From Hymenobacter crusticola (GTDB lineage: Bacteria; Bacteroidota; Bacteroidia; Cytophagales; Hymenobacteraceae), in contig NZ_MTSE01000008.1 of the NCBI RefSeq assembly GCF_002154225.1, positions 1 through 64,000 on the forward strand: a stretch of 64,000 bases of DNA. Reading direction: 5' to 3'. The translations under genes were made by a program, and so were the position numbers. This document shows, piece after piece, positions 43,444 to 52,430 of the stretch (the first letter of the stretch is position 1; each line of letters opens with the position of its first letter). The notes beneath the pieces are model-generated. The model ran no database searches and was not told where the DNA came from. It worked only from the letters and a program-made list of their open reading frames with translations.

Positions 43444-43581
43444 ATAGAAAAGTATTTAGATTATCATATGGTTTAAGCTAGATTTGTATATTACCAATTA
43501 AGGCCACGCATATTCGATGGGCATGCTTGTGAGGCCGGTTTGGTATTATTGTTCTGTTTCGCAATTCATCTATCTCCTGTT

Positions 43582-44013
43582 ATGCCATCTGAAACTACTG
43601 CGCCATCTAGGATCCTGACGTGCGCCATACTCGACGACAGTGAAATCAATCGGCTGACGTTAGAGCATTATATTGAAATGAATGAGTCTTTGCAACTAGT
43701 AGCTTCGCTGGCTGGGAGTGTAGAAGGGCTCGATTTTTTTAGCGTAGGACGCCGGGTGGACGTTTTGTTCTTGGATGTAGAAATGCCCGATTTGAATGGC
43801 CTAGATATGCTCCGTCTGTTACCAGAAGCACCGCAAGTAGTCCTTACTACTGCTCACGAGAACTTTGGCAGTGATGCTTTTGAGTTACGTGTAGCCGATT
43901 ATCTAGTTAAGCCATTCAGCTATGACTGTTTCTGCCGCGCCGTAGATCGTGTAGTTGAGCGGCTCAACGCCGGAGACAGAGTCATTCACCTAGCTGCGAG
44001 CCCCCATCGATAA
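43582..44013 (+). CDS. Stand-alone receiver-domain response regulator
   Basis: ATG at 43582 gives 143 residues. The receiver domain has acidic pair LDDS, phospho-acceptor Asp65 in VLFLDVEMPD and Lys in ADYLVKPFSYDCF. The DYLVKPFSY ending is typical of LytTR-type regulators, but the protein stops about 20 residues after the receiver, so no output domain is present. It could be a CheY-like relay or a truncated LytTR regulator. It faces the large hybrid kinase (44186-48871), and both are followed by long hairpins, so the kinase may be its partner by context only. Confidence 0.88.
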   Translation: MPSETTAPSRILTCAILDDSEINRLTLEHYIEMNESLQLVASLAGSVEGLDFFSVGRRVDVLFLDVEMPDLNGLDMLRLLPEAPQVVLTTAHENFGSDAFELRVADYLVKPFSYDCFCRAVDRVVERLNAGDRVIHLAASPHR

Positions 44014-44128
44014 GTTATAAATATAAATAATATTATAAGTACTTGTGTTATAATTAGCAGAAACTAGATTTGTAGATTATAACTTTTGTCATAAAGCTAG
44101 GGTGCGATTCAGCGAGTATCAGTTACTA

Positions 44129-44187
44129 AATACAAGCTTAGGGCGTGAAGTCATTACTGAAATGACTTCACGCCCTAAGCTTGTATT
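44129..44187. terminator. 27-bp perfect hairpin between receiver and hybrid kinase
   Basis: Bases 44129-44155 are perfectly complementary to 44161-44187 around a 5-base loop. It separates convergent genes and overlaps the kinase stop codon by two bases. Confidence 0.85.
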
Positions 44188-47100
44188 ATTTTGTAGTAAA
44201 AGCTTCATTGGCGATGGCGACGGTGCGCCACTGCCGTAACTCATCCAAGAGTTGTGGCATCAATTCTACAAAACAAGTAGCGGCTTCAGTTCGCAATGCA
44301 ACAGGGGCTGCGGCATCTTGCAGCGTCAGCACGGGTTCAGTGAGCTGGTGTACTTGCAGCATCTTTAAGGTAGGCTTGAGACGGTGCGCAATTTGCCCGA
44401 TCACTTTCCAATCGTCGGCAGCAACGGCTTGTTGGAAGTTGGTGAGTTCAGTTGGGGTATGCGTGAGGAAAGAATCCAGAATGCGCAGTACAAAGCTTGA
44501 CTTGCCATGAGCCATCCGATGCACGTCGGCTAGGTTAAATAAGGGCGTAGGCTGCTGAGCTGCAGTCTCGTGTGCTACAATAATTTTGCGTAGCAACTCC
44601 AACTCTTCAAACGGCTTGGCGATGCAGTCGTTGATGCCAGCGGCTAGGTACCGCTCATTATCGGAGTGAAAGGCGTTGGCAGTCAAAGCGATGATGGGCG
44701 TGTGCGCCCGCACCGTGTCGGGATGGCAACGCATTTTGGCCGTTACTTCCAAGCCGCTCATACCAGGCATTTGGATATCCATCAAAATAACATCATAGAA
44801 GGTCTGCTGGAAGAGAAGTAGCGCGGCGGCACCGTCGGCAGCCGTATCAACGTGCACCCCAAAGTTTTCCAGTACCAGTTGGGCTAGCTGCCGATTCACC
44901 TCGTGATCTTCAACGAGCAGCACCCGCAGTCCTTGCACTGCTTGGCCTGCTTCGGCTGTTAAAAGGTCCTCCTGATCTTGGTCGGTGGCAGTACTGGCCG
45001 TTAGCGCGGCTTTGGCAAACGTAAGCGTGAAGCTGAATGTGCTGCCGCGGTTGGGTACGCTATGAATGAAAAGCCGGCCTCCAAGGCGCTCGACTAAGCT
45101 GCTGCTGATGGTGAGGCCAAGCCCAGTGCCTCCAAAACGCCGTGTTGTATCGGTGTAAGCTTGCGAGAAGCTTTCGAAGATCTTTTCCTGTTTCTCCGCC
45201 GGAATACCAATCCCGGTATCAATCACCAAAAAAGTAACCGTGAGGGTCGTGTCCGTTTCGGCGCGCAGCTGGGTGGTGAGGCGGACGCTCCCGCGCTCCG
45301 TGAACTTGATAGCGTTGCCAAACAGGTTGAGAAACACTTGCTTCAGGCGGTGCGGGTCACTAACTACCATGGGGTGAGGCAGCGCCACCGGATCTGCCGT
45401 AAACTGAATGCCCTTTTCTATAGCCCGGAAACCTAGAGTTTGCGCGGCCGTTTTGATGATGGTACCTAGGTCGAATGGTGTATGCTCCAGCTCTAGCTTG
45501 CCCGATGTAATTTTGGCCACGTCGAGCACATCGTTGAGGACGCTGAGCAGGTGGGCGCCCGAGTTGCGAATGATACCTAGGTATTCGCGTTGCTGCGAGC
45601 TCAGCTCCGTGCGGGCGAGCAGGCCCGCCATGCCAAGGACGCCGTTCATGGGAGTCCGAATTTCATGGCTCATGTTGGCCAGAAAATTCTCGCGGGCCAT
45701 AACGGCGGCTTCAGCAGCTAGCTTGGCTCGCTCAAGCTCCTGCTCGGCCAATACTCGGTTGGTAATGTCTTGGCTGTACGATATCACGTACGCCGGCTGA
45801 TCTGGCTCATTGACCAAGCAATTGTGGTACAGCAGATAATGCGTATCGCTGTGCGTGCTAAGCTGCAGCGGAAGCAGACCTGAAGTGTCGCCGCGCTCTG
45901 TGATCCTAGTCAAATACTGCTCGAAAGCTTGCGCCGGTATGCCCGACGGAGTAGTAATGAGGTTACTGGCTATTATTTGCTCGACCGGTACACCTAGCAG
46001 AGTTGCCCACGCCGGATTAGCCGACAGAATGTTACCTTGCAAATCATGCGTGCAAATAAGCACTTGCGTGTTTTGCATGAGCTCATGGTACTGCTTGGCA
46101 TTTCGCTCAAGGTTCCGACGAATGCGCTTCACTTCTGTAATATCGGTGCCGACAGTAAGCACCTCGGTTTTGCCGTTATTGCGCACCAAAGGGCGCTTCA
46201 CTATCTGAAATTGCATCGTTTCACCAGTAGCTAGCGTCACTGGCAACTCCTTTCTTACCTCCTCTTGTGTTTCTAACACGTGCTCACTCCACGCCGTAAG
46301 TTGGCGCAGTTCAGCCGCTTCAGGTGTATCATCCGTTGTGTTGACCCGCAAGTGGTTGCCTTGCTGCGTAATCGAATCGAAGGCCACATTTGCAAAAAGT
46401 ACGTCACCCTCCTTGTCGGTCACATATAGGAAGTTGGGAATGGTATCAACTACTTGACGAACAAACTCTTGCTGCTCCTGGACGGCGGCTTCTGCCAGCC
46501 GCTGGCGTTCTTCAGCCAAGTAGCGCTCAGTCAGTTCCACGCTCGATCCAATAACGATATTCAAGGAGCCATCGGCGTGGAATACGGGATATACCATGCG
46601 CAACCAGTGCCGCGGGCCAGCCGGGCTCTTAAGCGTTTCTTCCCACGACACTTCCCGCTGTTCGCGCACGGCCTGCTCCCGCCGGGCATTGCGCAGCTCG
46701 GCCATGGCAGCCGGCAGTTGCCGGTAAGCACAGTACTCTAGATCTGTTTTGCCAATGATCCACGTGCGAATTTCTGGATCTTGAATACTGCTAGGATTAA
46801 CAAACCGGTAGCGGCCCTCCGCGTCGTAAACGGCAACGGCGCTCGGCGATTGGTTGAGGATGGTTTCATAGAACGTACGTTGCTCCGCCAGTTGCTGCTC
46901 GGCTCGGTAGCGGTCCGTAATGTCTAGTCCGTAGGCAAGCACCATGCGAAGGGTGCCCGTCGGCGTAAAGACGGGATGGTTGATTCGCAGCATCCGCCGC
47001 GGGCCCGTAGGCGAATGATGCGTTTCCTCAAAGCTGAGTTGCCGCCGCTCAGCCACAAGTTGTTCGAATACGGCTTGGCGCTGCTCGGCTAGCTCCAATG

Positions 47101-48871
47101 GGCGCTGACGGTAGGCACAGTAGTCAAAGTTCGTTTTGCCAATAATCCACTTTCGCAACTCGTCATCCTTGATACCAACCGGATTGACGAACAAGTAGCG
47201 ATTATGTGCGTCAAAAACGGCTATATCAGCGGGCAATTGGTTTAAAATGGTTTCGTAAAACTCGCGTTGTTCGGCCAGCTTCTGCTCGCCCTGGTAGCGC
47301 TCCGTAATGTTCAAGCCATAGACCAGCACCATGCTGACGGAATTGTCGGGGGCAAGCACGGGATGCAAGATCCGGAGTAGGTGCTGCGGGCCAGTTGGCG
47401 TATGAAATGTTTCTTCGTAGCTCACCTGCCGCCGTTCTGCCATCACCTGCTCGAATATGATCTCGCGCTGCTCAGCTAGGGCAAGCGGGTGCTGACGATG
47501 TAGCACGTAATCCCGGCTAGTCTTGCCGATAATCCACTGGCGTACAGTCGCATCTTTGATGGCGACCGGGTTGACGTATAAGAAGCGTTGCTGCGAATCG
47601 AGTGCGGCAATATCAGTTGGTAGGTTGTTGAGAATGCTCTCGTAAAAGGCGCGTTGCCTAGCTAGCTGCTGCTCGCCCTGGTAGCGCTCCGTAATGTTTA
47701 CGCCGTAAATAATAATCATGCGCACTGAACCATCGGCGGCTAGCACCGGATGCAGGTAGCGGAGCAGTCGGCGTGGGCCATCGGCCGCCATCAGGGTTTC
47801 CTCAAAATGGATTTGCCGTCGTTCGCTCATCATCTGGGCAAACTTGGCTTCTCGCCGCTCAGTGAGCTCCGAGGAAAGGTGCCGATAAGCGGCGTACTCG
47901 AGGTTCGTTTTGCCAATAGCCCACGCGCGGATTGCCGCGCTGCTAATTGCCGCCGGGTTGACGTACAGGAAGCGGTGCTGCTCGTCGACGACGGCTACAT
48001 CCATAGGCAACTGATTCAGGATCGACTCGTAAAATTCGTGCTGCTGAGCTACCTTCTCTTCGGCTGCGTGCTGCTCGGTGATATCCGTGCCCGTGCCTAT
48101 TACCATCCGGACGGAGCCATCGGGGTTGAAGATAGGTTGATAAACCCGCGTTAACCGTTGGAGGCCAGTGGGCTGTTGTAAGGTTTCGTGCCACGTGACG
48201 GCCTGTCGCTCCCGCACGGCTTGCTCAAACATCGCGGTGCGTTGCAGGGCTATTTCAACTGGGCGGTTGCGTTGGCGACAAGACTCCAAATTGGTTTTGC
48301 CAATCATCCACTGGCGGGTCTCATCGTCGGCCACTACCCACTTATTCACCAGCATGTAACGCTCTTGGCTGTCGAAGACCGTGACGCCGATAGGAAGCTG
48401 CTCTAGAACAGTAGTGTAAAACGCTTTTTGCTCAACCAAGGCTACTTCGGCTTGGTGTTGTGCGGTAATGTCGGACAGATACAGGTTGACGCACGATCCG
48501 CCGGCAGATGGCATGGCGAGCAGTGTGTACTGCTGATCAGCGAGGCCGAGGTGCTGCTGCTGCGGGCCTGACTGCCGAGCGGCTTCTGCCCAGGTACGTA
48601 CCTGATGATAGAAGGCGTCCGTTGCCGACGGGGCGGCCGTGTGCGTAAAGGTTGACGCGGCCGGGTTCATGCACGAGAGCTGTCCCGTCGCATCAAGCTG
48701 AAGAATAGGCGCGGGGCTTTGGGCAAGTAAAAGCTGCGCTTGCGCTAAGGTATTCTGCAACTCAGCTAGTTGCTGTTCGGCCTGCGCTCGTTGCGCCCGT
48801 TCTTGCTGGAGTTCGCGGCGCAAGGCTTGGTAGGACTCTTCCAGCGAAAAAGAAGAGAATAACTTACTCAT
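44186..48871 (-). CDS. Multi-PAS hybrid sensor histidine kinase with REC and Hpt
   Basis: A 1561-residue phosphorelay protein with no membrane segment. Domains: coiled-coil start; degenerate PAS at about 51-140; five near-identical PAS repeats at about 151, 280, 409, 538 and 667, each 129 residues apart (FYESILNQLP, WIIGKT-YCAYR, EETL-PTGPRR, YGLNITERY); two more PAS at about 805-915 and 925-1040; HisKA with His1069 in NMSHEIRTP; HATPase_c ending with GGTGLGLTIS; receiver with Asp1365 in LMDIQMPG; Hpt with His1496 in IAHRLKPT. The full relay His-Asp-His is present. The stand-alone receiver beside it is a possible last acceptor. Stimulus unknown; PAS domains sense redox, ligands or light. Confidence 0.92.
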   Translation of the reverse strand: MSKLFSSFSLEESYQALRRELQQERAQRAQAEQQLAELQNTLAQAQLLLAQSPAPILQLDATGQLSCMNPAASTFTHTAAPSATDAFYHQVRTWAEAARQSGPQQQHLGLADQQYTLLAMPSAGGSCVNLYLSDITAQHQAEVALVEQKAFYTTVLEQLPIGVTVFDSQERYMLVNKWVVADDETRQWMIGKTNLESCRQRNRPVEIALQRTAMFEQAVRERQAVTWHETLQQPTGLQRLTRVYQPIFNPDGSVRMVIGTGTDITEQHAAEEKVAQQHEFYESILNQLPMDVAVVDEQHRFLYVNPAAISSAAIRAWAIGKTNLEYAAYRHLSSELTERREAKFAQMMSERRQIHFEETLMAADGPRRLLRYLHPVLAADGSVRMIIIYGVNITERYQGEQQLARQRAFYESILNNLPTDIAALDSQQRFLYVNPVAIKDATVRQWIIGKTSRDYVLHRQHPLALAEQREIIFEQVMAERRQVSYEETFHTPTGPQHLLRILHPVLAPDNSVSMVLVYGLNITERYQGEQKLAEQREFYETILNQLPADIAVFDAHNRYLFVNPVGIKDDELRKWIIGKTNFDYCAYRQRPLELAEQRQAVFEQLVAERRQLSFEETHHSPTGPRRMLRINHPVFTPTGTLRMVLAYGLDITDRYRAEQQLAEQRTFYETILNQSPSAVAVYDAEGRYRFVNPSSIQDPEIRTWIIGKTDLEYCAYRQLPAAMAELRNARREQAVREQREVSWEETLKSPAGPRHWLRMVYPVFHADGSLNIVIGSSVELTERYLAEERQRLAEAAVQEQQEFVRQVVDTIPNFLYVTDKEGDVLFANVAFDSITQQGNHLRVNTTDDTPEAAELRQLTAWSEHVLETQEEVRKELPVTLATGETMQFQIVKRPLVRNNGKTEVLTVGTDITEVKRIRRNLERNAKQYHELMQNTQVLICTHDLQGNILSANPAWATLLGVPVEQIIASNLITTPSGIPAQAFEQYLTRITERGDTSGLLPLQLSTHSDTHYLLYHNCLVNEPDQPAYVISYSQDITNRVLAEQELERAKLAAEAAVMARENFLANMSHEIRTPMNGVLGMAGLLARTELSSQQREYLGIIRNSGAHLLSVLNDVLDVAKITSGKLELEHTPFDLGTIIKTAAQTLGFRAIEKGIQFTADPVALPHPMVVSDPHRLKQVFLNLFGNAIKFTERGSVRLTTQLRAETDTTLTVTFLVIDTGIGIPAEKQEKIFESFSQAYTDTTRRFGGTGLGLTISSSLVERLGGRLFIHSVPNRGSTFSFTLTFAKAALTASTATDQDQEDLLTAEAGQAVQGLRVLLVEDHEVNRQLAQLVLENFGVHVDTAADGAAALLLFQQTFYDVILMDIQMPGMSGLEVTAKMRCHPDTVRAHTPIIALTANAFHSDNERYLAAGINDCIAKPFEELELLRKIIVAHETAAQQPTPLFNLADVHRMAHGKSSFVLRILDSFLTHTPTELTNFQQAVAADDWKVIGQIAHRLKPTLKMLQVHQLTEPVLTLQDAAAPVALRTEAATCFVELMPQLLDELRQWRTVAIANEAFTTK

Positions 48872-49211
48872 ATAAAAGATAAAACAAACCTAGGTATGGT
48901 GATGGGTAGAGCGAAGGATGCTTCTGGTCAGAATCTAACTTCTCACACTGAAATGATGCCACTTCTACACAGGCCAAGTTGCTGGGCTACTGCTAAGGAG
49001 CGGGTAGTATAGCCGGCCGCAATGCGAAGAGGTTAACTAGTAACGCAACTTGCTGAAATACAAAATTATGAGTGTTATAAACTGTGCCAACGAGAGCCTG
49101 CTAAGGCCAAATAGTAACGCAAAAAAATGTGCTTACCTAGGTAGCTGTCTGCCCCATAGTGTGTAGGCTGGGCGGAAGATTGCTAAACTTGCAACTAGAA
49201 AAGTTGTCGTC
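48872..49211. other. Divergent control region, hybrid kinase / tsaE
   Basis: The 340-base gap contains an 11-base direct repeat TAGTAACGCAA at 49038-49048 and 49112-49122. The sequence TAAACTTG near the tsaE start is one base off TAnnTTTG. No gene is seen. Confidence 0.45.
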
Positions 49212-49646
49212 ATGCCTACTATCGAAATCCCAATTACTAGCTTAGCTGCTTTGCCGGCCGCTGCTGCGCAGCTTCAGCACCTACTTGCTGATCATCGCAT
49301 TGTAGCTTTTGAAGGCGAGATGGGCGCGGGTAAGACCACGTTCATCAAGGCGTTGTGCGCTGGCCTTGGCGTGCCAGAGAGCGAAGTGAGCAGCCCAACT
49401 TTTTCGCTCGTCAACGAATACCGCGACGCGCATAACCATCCGATTTATCATTTCGACTTCTACCGGCTCAACGATCCGAGCGAAGCAATAGCGATGGGTG
49501 CCTTGGAGTACTTCGATTCTGGTTATCTTTGCCTGCTAGAATGGCCAAGTCGCGTGGAAGCTTTATTGCCGCCTGCTTATCTGCTTATTAGCCTCTTCGT
49601 TACCGGACCAGAATCAAGGACCCTTCAAGTAAAAATTGAGAATTGA
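49212..49646 (+). CDS. tsaE: tRNA threonylcarbamoyladenosine biosynthesis ATPase TsaE
   Basis: A 144-residue ATPase. The P-loop is GEMGAGKTTF (35-44), followed by VSSPTFSLVNEYRD, YHFDFYRL and LCLLEWPSRVEALLPP, all typical of TsaE/YjeE. It helps TsaD-TsaB place threonylcarbamoyl on A37 of tRNAs that read ANN codons. The length is normal. It is followed by ald after about 95 bases; porX-tsaE-ald gene order is common in Bacteroidota, but here the receiver and kinase genes split porX from tsaE. Confidence 0.95.
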   Translation: MPTIEIPITSLAALPAAAAQLQHLLADHRIVAFEGEMGAGKTTFIKALCAGLGVPESEVSSPTFSLVNEYRDAHNHPIYHFDFYRLNDPSEAIAMGALEYFDSGYLCLLEWPSRVEALLPPAYLLISLFVTGPESRTLQVKIEN

Positions 49647-49740
49647 AAATTAAACGGCCGCGCCTAATGTATTGAGAATCAATAATCGTGTTGTGCTAGC
49701 TAGTTTTCAAGTCATCGTTTTTAGTTTTTAATTTCTTCCA

Positions 49741-50967
49741 ATGCCTGAAGCAGTACCCCCAGGATTCGAGTCGCTGGCTACCAGCCGCGCCTTTTACCCC
49801 CAAGAATCCATGCTGGCTGTGGAGACGCGGCGCCGAAAACTCTTCATTGGGTTGCCGCGAGAAACTTCGTTGCAAGAAAACCGCCTGGGCCTAACGCCCG
49901 AAGCGGTGAAGCATCTCGTGAACGAAGGCCATGAGGTAGTGCTGGAAAGCGGGGCCGGGGAGCCTAGCAAGTACTCCGACCACGACTACTCAGAAGCCGG
50001 AGCTACTATTGCTTATTCGCAAAAGGAGGTGTACGAGGCCGACATTATCCTGAAAGTGGCGCCGCCCACGCAAGGAGAAATCGAGCATATGCGCGCCAAC
50101 CAGACGCTGATTTCTGCGCTCCAATTTGGTTCTCTCACCGGGGAATATATTGCCGCTCTGGCGCGCAAGAAGGTGAATGCCATTTCTTTCGAGCTCATCA
50201 AGGACCCTTCGGGGGCCCGGCCAGTGGTGCGGGCTATGAGCGAAATAGCGGGCTCCACGGTGATGCTGATTGCGGCTGAATACCTGGCGCGAGCCAATGA
50301 GGGCAAAGGCATTATTTTGGGCGGCATCACAGGTGTGCCGCCGTCGCAGGTAGTCATTCTGGGGGCTGGCACGGTGGCCGAATATGCTGCCCGCGCCGCC
50401 ACTGGCCTAGGTGCCGAGGTGAAAGTATTTGACAACCATATCTACAAACTGCGCCGTTTAAAGCAAAATCTAGGTACTCAGCTCTACACTAGCACGTTGG
50501 ATACCTTTGTGCTCAACCAACAAATCCGCCGCGCGGACGTGGTGATTGGGGCGCTGAATGTGGAGGAGGGGCGTATCCCCTTCATGGTGCCGGAAGATGT
50601 GGTGTCGCAGATGTCGCCGGGCTCGGTGATCATCGACGTGAGCATCGACCAGGGCGGTTGCTTTGAAACCTCAGAGCTAACGAGCCACAACAAGCCAGTT
50701 TTTCGCAAATACGACGTCATTCACTATTGCGTACCCAACATCCCGTCGCGGGTGCCACGCACGGCTACCAATGCTTTGAGCAACATCTTTACTCCCATTT
50801 TGCAGGAAATTAGCCAGCACGGTGGCGTAAACGAAGTGCTGTTTACCAACGAGCATTTCCGCAGCGGCGTGTACATCTACAAAGGCTCGCTGACGAACGT
50901 AGCCATTGCGAAGAAATTCAATATGCGCTACAAGGAGCTAAGCCTAATGATTGCTGTGCGCAATTAG
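49741..50967 (+). CDS. ald: Alanine dehydrogenase
   Basis: A 408-residue NAD-dependent alanine dehydrogenase/transhydrogenase-like enzyme that converts L-alanine to pyruvate and ammonia. N-terminal domain: GLPRETSLQENRLGLTPEAV and HEVVLESGAG. The NAD-binding domain has VILGAGTVAEYAAR (GxGxxA) and VIIDVSIDQGGCFETS. The C-terminal helix carries VPNIPSRVPRTAT. Compared with bacillar Ald, an extension of about 35 residues precedes the first strand (QESMLAVETRRRKLF), which is common to the Bacteroidota form. Cytoplasmic. It lies downstream of tsaE. Confidence 0.93.
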   Translation: MPEAVPPGFESLATSRAFYPQESMLAVETRRRKLFIGLPRETSLQENRLGLTPEAVKHLVNEGHEVVLESGAGEPSKYSDHDYSEAGATIAYSQKEVYEADIILKVAPPTQGEIEHMRANQTLISALQFGSLTGEYIAALARKKVNAISFELIKDPSGARPVVRAMSEIAGSTVMLIAAEYLARANEGKGIILGGITGVPPSQVVILGAGTVAEYAARAATGLGAEVKVFDNHIYKLRRLKQNLGTQLYTSTLDTFVLNQQIRRADVVIGALNVEEGRIPFMVPEDVVSQMSPGSVIIDVSIDQGGCFETSELTSHNKPVFRKYDVIHYCVPNIPSRVPRTATNALSNIFTPILQEISQHGGVNEVLFTNEHFRSGVYIYKGSLTNVAIAKKFNMRYKELSLMIAVRN

Positions 50968-50972
50968 TTTGA

Positions 50973-51016
50973 ACCACGGATTAGGTCGGCTTTTTCGACT
51001 TACACGAATTTTGTGG
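50973..51016. repeat. Degenerate ACCACGGATT repeat copy
   Basis: The segment ACCACGGATTAGGTCGGC onward resembles the arms of the inverted repeat at 21188-21387, with ACCACGGATT first and TTTTGTGG last. It directly follows the ald stop and overlaps the start of the next hairpin, so in each case the element stands at gene ends. Confidence 0.55.
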
Positions 51017-51056
51017 CCACCTATCTGGTGCTTGTAGCAGCAGATAGGTGGCCACA
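51012..51056. terminator. Terminator between ald and the GSP-synthase-like gene
   Basis: TGTGGCCACCTATCTG at 51012-51027 is perfectly complementary to CAGATAGGTGGCCACA at 51041-51056, a 16-bp stem with a 13-base loop, between convergent genes. Confidence 0.85.
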
Positions 51057-51150
51057 TCAAGTATAGGGCTTGCCTAGCTGTTGGGTGGCCGCCGCGCGTA
51101 CGCGCTGTTGCGGAGACTACCTAAGTCGATTTGGGCGATACCTAGGTTGC

Positions 51151-52323
51151 TTACGCTACCACGTGCGGTACAAACTCCGACAAATTGGTGATGAAGCCTG
51201 CGTCGCGACGAAACCCGATGGCGCAGGCGGTACCGGCCCAGAACACGCCCGCTTGGTAGCGCCGACCCTGCGTATCCTGCGGCAGCTCGGCAAAACGCTG
51301 ACTTACTTGCGCTTGGTCGGCAAAATCTCCTTCAATGGTTTCGCCAGCCTGTCCGTTGTTTAGTTCCGTCACATTTTGGCCCTCACGACCTAGCAAGGGC
51401 TTGCGCACTGCATGCCCCGGCAGGTCTTGCAGAGAGGCTTCGAGCAGCAGCGGATGGTGCGGAAAGTTTTGCCAGAGCCAAGCTAGGATACCTTTGCTCT
51501 GAAACAGGAGCGCATAGGCCGGGTTGGCGATAATCAGGTCGCGGCTTTGTAGCAGTTGCGTGAGGTCGGCAGTGAGTTCAGGTTCTTCATCGGCCAATAT
51601 TTCCCAGGGCACGAGCTTGAATACGAAAGCGAAACGCTGCCATTGACCTGGTTCCACTTCGGCCCAGGCACCCCGGTCTGGGCCCTGCACGGAAACCTGC
51701 ATGGCATCAACGGAGCTGATATGGACTTGCGCAAAGCCAGCTTCCAACGCCGCTTCGGCCACGACGGCACAGTTAGCCGCATCCTCTTCGCTATCTGGTA
51801 GATGGATTAGAAGGAGCGTAGGCTCTAAGTCGTTGTTTAGCTCCAGCCACTGCGCCAGTTGGTTTTGCATACCTTCAAAAAGACCATTCACCTGCCGGTC
51901 GTCGTTGGCTTGGCCAGCGGCAACTAAGCTGGCCCATTGCACCACGGCCGTTTCGGGTAAGCTGGTGGCCGTGTCAGCGTTGAATTCCAGTAGTTTAGGT
52001 CCGTCGGTGGTTTCGGCTAGGTCGAAGCGGCCATAGAGGTGCCAGTGGCGGTCGTCGTTCCACGATTGGCGCACGGCGGCCCACAGGTTGCCGGGAATGG
52101 CAAGCAAGCGCAGCAGGTCATCGGGAATAGGATCGGGGATGCATTGCACCAGCATATCGTAGAGCGCATCGGCGGCTTGCAGCAGGGCATCAGCGGAGCG
52201 CTCAGGCAGTTGCACGGCTTCGCGGGCTACGTAGTTTTGGCAAGCATCTTCAATGGCCCAGTCCCATCCTAGTCCCCGCACGGCCGGAGATACGTCGCCG
52301 GAGAGCGGCAAAAGTTTGATCAT
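51151..52323 (-). CDS. Glutathionylspermidine synthase-family protein (YgiC-like)
   Basis: A 390-residue ATP-grasp protein of the glutathionylspermidine synthase C-terminal family (PF03738). It shows AIEDACQNYVAREAVQL, HLYGRFDLAETTDGPKLLEFNADTA with the ATP-grasp metal and substrate segment, and KPLLGREGQNVTELN. E. coli relatives YgiC and YjfC are this long and lack the amidase domain of GspS, as here. They probably ligate a peptide-like acid to an amine, but the substrate is unknown. Downstream on the same strand, 107 bp away in the promoter-proximal direction, lies a lipoprotein like YgiB, so the two likely form a ygiBC-type pair. Cytoplasmic. Confidence 0.87.
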   Translation of the reverse strand: MIKLLPLSGDVSPAVRGLGWDWAIEDACQNYVAREAVQLPERSADALLQAADALYDMLVQCIPDPIPDDLLRLLAIPGNLWAAVRQSWNDDRHWHLYGRFDLAETTDGPKLLEFNADTATSLPETAVVQWASLVAAGQANDDRQVNGLFEGMQNQLAQWLELNNDLEPTLLLIHLPDSEEDAANCAVVAEAALEAGFAQVHISSVDAMQVSVQGPDRGAWAEVEPGQWQRFAFVFKLVPWEILADEEPELTADLTQLLQSRDLIIANPAYALLFQSKGILAWLWQNFPHHPLLLEASLQDLPGHAVRKPLLGREGQNVTELNNGQAGETIEGDFADQAQVSQRFAELPQDTQGRRYQAGVFWAGTACAIGFRRDAGFITNLSEFVPHVVA

Positions 52324-52430
52324 CTGTCAGTTACTATTTGTCAATTGCTGCTTGTCGTGCATCAGGTGGGCTAGCAACAAGGCAAGCTCGACCACTTAAT
52401 GCCTGCTAATGGGCAACTGGTAATTGAAAA

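Larger units (their letters stand above)
43215..43581. other. Gap after porX, AT-rich, with two hairpins
   Basis: The 367-base gap holds the 29-bp hairpin at 43225-43286 and a weaker dyad at 43407-43443. The AT content is clearly higher than in the neighbouring genes. A gene does not fit here. Confidence 0.6.
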
